A stretch of DNA of 8,055 bases from Desulfonatronospira sp. Lineage in GTDB: Bacteria; Desulfobacterota; Desulfovibrionia; Desulfovibrionales; Desulfonatronovibrionaceae. A model generated the notes under the pieces. That model was not told where the DNA came from. It was given only the letters and a program-made list of their open reading frames with translations, and ran no database searches. Location of the stretch: assembly GCA_007127015.1 (NCBI GenBank), contig SLAE01000095.1, positions 1 through 8,055 on the forward strand, written 5' to 3'. Below, piece by piece: positions 6,855 to 8,055 of the stretch (positions are counted from its first letter, which is position 1; the number at the start of each line of letters is the position of its first letter). A program made the position numbers and the translations under genes.

Positions 6855-7225
6855 TTATTGTAAACCTCCTTGGGGTCAAATACCATTTCCGCACATACTT
6901 CAAAGCCATTTTTTTCTGCTCGGGTAAAAAAACAGCTCTTATATCCTTTGTGACAGGCTGCACCGCCTACTTGCTCCACCATGAAAAGAACAGCGTCACG
7001 ATCACAGTCAACTCTTATTTCCCTGATCTTTTGAACATGCCCTGAAGTTCCCCCTTTATGCCAGATTGCTTTTCTGCTCCGGCTGTAGAAATGAGACTCG
7101 CCAGTCTCAAGAGTCCGTTTCCAGGCCTGTTCATCCATATATGCCAGCATGAGCACTTCTCCCGTGTCCCATTCCTGGACAATAACAGGCAGAAGACCGC
7201 TGCCTTTAGCAAAATCCGGTTTCAA
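6851..7225 (-). CDS. hisI: Phosphoribosyl-AMP cyclohydrolase (monofunctional), TTG start
   Basis: HisI opens the adenine ring of phosphoribosyl-AMP, the third step of histidine biosynthesis. The 124-aa protein is the stand-alone form, with no HisE pyrophosphohydrolase domain fused, so hisE must lie elsewhere. The metal-binding cluster D-C-D-R-D (Asp73, Cys74, Asp75, Asp77) and the zinc cysteines in ACHKGYKSC (Cys91, Cys98) are present, as is SRSRKAIWHKG (48-58). The start codon is TTG at 7225-7223. It follows a very good AAAGGAGA (7238-7231) with 6 nt between AGGAG and TTG, and no ATG or GTG fits better. It starts 55 nt after rlmN and overlaps hisG by 4 nt. Confidence 0.96.
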   Translation of the reverse strand: MKPDFAKGSGLLPVIVQEWDTGEVLMLAYMDEQAWKRTLETGESHFYSRSRKAIWHKGGTSGHVQKIREIRVDCDRDAVLFMVEQVGGAACHKGYKSCFFTRAEKNGFEVCAEMVFDPKEVYNK

Positions 7226-7240
7226 ATCTTTCTCCTTTCT
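7226..7240 (-). promoter_or_regulatory. Shine-Dalgarno that fixes the TTG start of hisI
   Basis: AAAGGAGA on the minus strand (7238-7231) is near-consensus. AGGAG sits 6 nt from TTG at 7225. Because the gene has no in-frame ATG or GTG nearby, this site decides the start. Confidence 0.75.
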
Positions 7241-7280
7241 TTAAATCCGAGAAGTCAGCAATTGCTTTTTGAATCTTTAA

Positions 7281-8055
7281 CTATTGCCCTTCGACTTCTG
7301 CTTTCAGCTGGCCGCAGGCGGCGCGGATATCCTGCCCCTTGCTCTTGCGCAGAAATACCGTCAGTCCTTTGGAACGCAAAACATCCTCAAAGCTCAGGAT
7401 CTCCTTCTGACCTGGAGGTTGAAAATCATCTTCATCTGAGGGATTGCAGGCCAGCAGATTCACTTTGCATTTGACCCTGGAGAGCAGGCGGACAAGATCT
7501 CTGGCCTGTGCAGGTGAATCATTTATCCCTTTGAGCAGAACATATTCAATGGTAATCCTCTCTCTTGGTGCCAGAGGATAGTTTTCCAGGGCCAGTACCA
7601 GATCATTGATATCCCACGCAGCGGCTCCAGGCATTATGCGCCTGCGCAACTCTTGATCAGATGCATGAAGAGAAACAGCCAGCATACCCAGACGTGAACG
7701 GCCGAATTCCTGCAGCCTGTCCCTGATGCCCACAGTGGACAAAGTGACTCTTCTTCTGGAAAAGCCAAGCCCCAGGGAATCGGTGATCATCAACATGGCT
7801 CTGCGCACCTCTTTCCAGTTAAGCAGGGGCTCGCCCATGCCCATAAAGACAATGTTAGTCAGTCGACCGGCATCCAGGCCCCTGCTGCGCAAATATTCCC
7901 TGGCGGCCAGAATCTGAACGGCTATCTCACCTGAACTCAGGTTGCGCTTGAAACCCATGCGCCCGGTACTGCAGAAGAGACATCCCACAGCACATCCCAC
8001 CTGAGTGGACAGACACAGGGTGAAGTAGTCTTTTTCAGGTATCAGAACTGTTTCA
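7281..8055 (-). CDS. rlmN: Dual-specificity 23S rRNA/tRNA adenine-C2 methyltransferase RlmN (N-terminus missing)
   Basis: RlmN is a radical SAM enzyme that methylates C2 of A2503 in 23S rRNA and A37 in some tRNAs. The window shows the last 257 codons; the gene continues beyond the right edge, so about the first third is missing. The first visible residues are ETVLIPEKDYFTLC. The radical SAM cysteines are in CAVGCLFC (fragment residues 21, 25, 28). The methyl-carrying Cys is in RAACGQL (residue 247), matching Cys355 of the E. coli enzyme, and the Cys seven residues before the cluster (residue 14) matches E. coli Cys118, so the catalytic set is complete. MGMGEPLLN is the SAM-binding GEP motif. 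The codon at 8000, GTG, is an internal Val and not the start. It is followed by hisI after 55 nt with no terminator, suggesting co-transcription. Confidence 0.97.
   Translation of the reverse strand, partial: ETVLIPEKDYFTLCLSTQVGCAVGCLFCSTGRMGFKRNLSSGEIAVQILAAREYLRSRGLDAGRLTNIVFMGMGEPLLNWKEVRRAMLMITDSLGLGFSRRRVTLSTVGIRDRLQEFGRSRLGMLAVSLHASDQELRRRIMPGAAAWDINDLVLALENYPLAPRERITIEYVLLKGINDSPAQARDLVRLLSRVKCKVNLLACNPSDEDDFQPPGQKEILSFEDVLRSKGLTVFLRKSKGQDIRAACGQLKAEVEGQ

Noticed and set aside
7257..7266. Perfect palindrome AGCAATTGCT followed by a T-run on the plus strand (terminator-like)
   Set aside because: The stem is only 3 bp with a 4-nt loop, and the T-run is on the strand opposite to the genes here.
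7058..7474. Open plus-strand frame of 138 codons spanning the hisI-rlmN gap
   Set aside because: It is antisense to both hisI and the end of rlmN, with no family resemblance.

Overview
This window looks like ordinary chromosomal DNA from a Gram-negative bacterium of moderate GC content. A sulfate-reducer-type deltaproteobacterium (Desulfovibrionales-like) is the best guess. That guess rests on the protein styles: long-form HisG, a stand-alone HisI, a B12-type radical SAM protein and an adjacent LptF/LptG pair. It is an inference, not a database result. LptF/LptG and two predicted lipoproteins show that the cell has an outer membrane.

Layout from left to right. Positions 1-568 (minus) hold most of an unrecognised lipoprotein gene that runs off the left edge. 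A 153-bp divergent intergenic region follows. Next is engB/ysxC (plus, 722-1300), a ribosome-assembly GTPase, whose stop codon directly abuts the stop codon of the convergent lptG. Then comes a compact minus-strand cluster, read right to left: a 59-codon small gene (3702-3523), lptF (3514-2372) and lptG (2368-1301). The last two encode the membrane subunits of the lipopolysaccharide exporter. A 206-bp gap (3703-3908) has promoter-like sequence and an inverted repeat but no convincing gene.

The right half is one co-directional minus-strand run, again read right to left. It starts with rlmN (5' end beyond the window, stop at 7281), then hisI (7225-6851, TTG start), hisG (6854-5973, ATGA overlap with hisI), a TPR lipoprotein resembling PilF/PilW (5925-5179) and a B12-binding-type radical SAM protein (5234-3909) that overlaps the TPR gene by 56 nt. 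The spacing suggests a single operon joining 23S rRNA/tRNA adenine methylation, two steps of histidine biosynthesis, a possible pilus-assembly lipoprotein and a radical SAM enzyme of unknown substrate.

I see no mobile element, CRISPR array, rRNA or tRNA. The least described parts are the 59-aa gene, the radical SAM protein translationally linked to the TPR lipoprotein, and the truncated lipoprotein at the left edge. I do not see a clearly new multi-gene system here.
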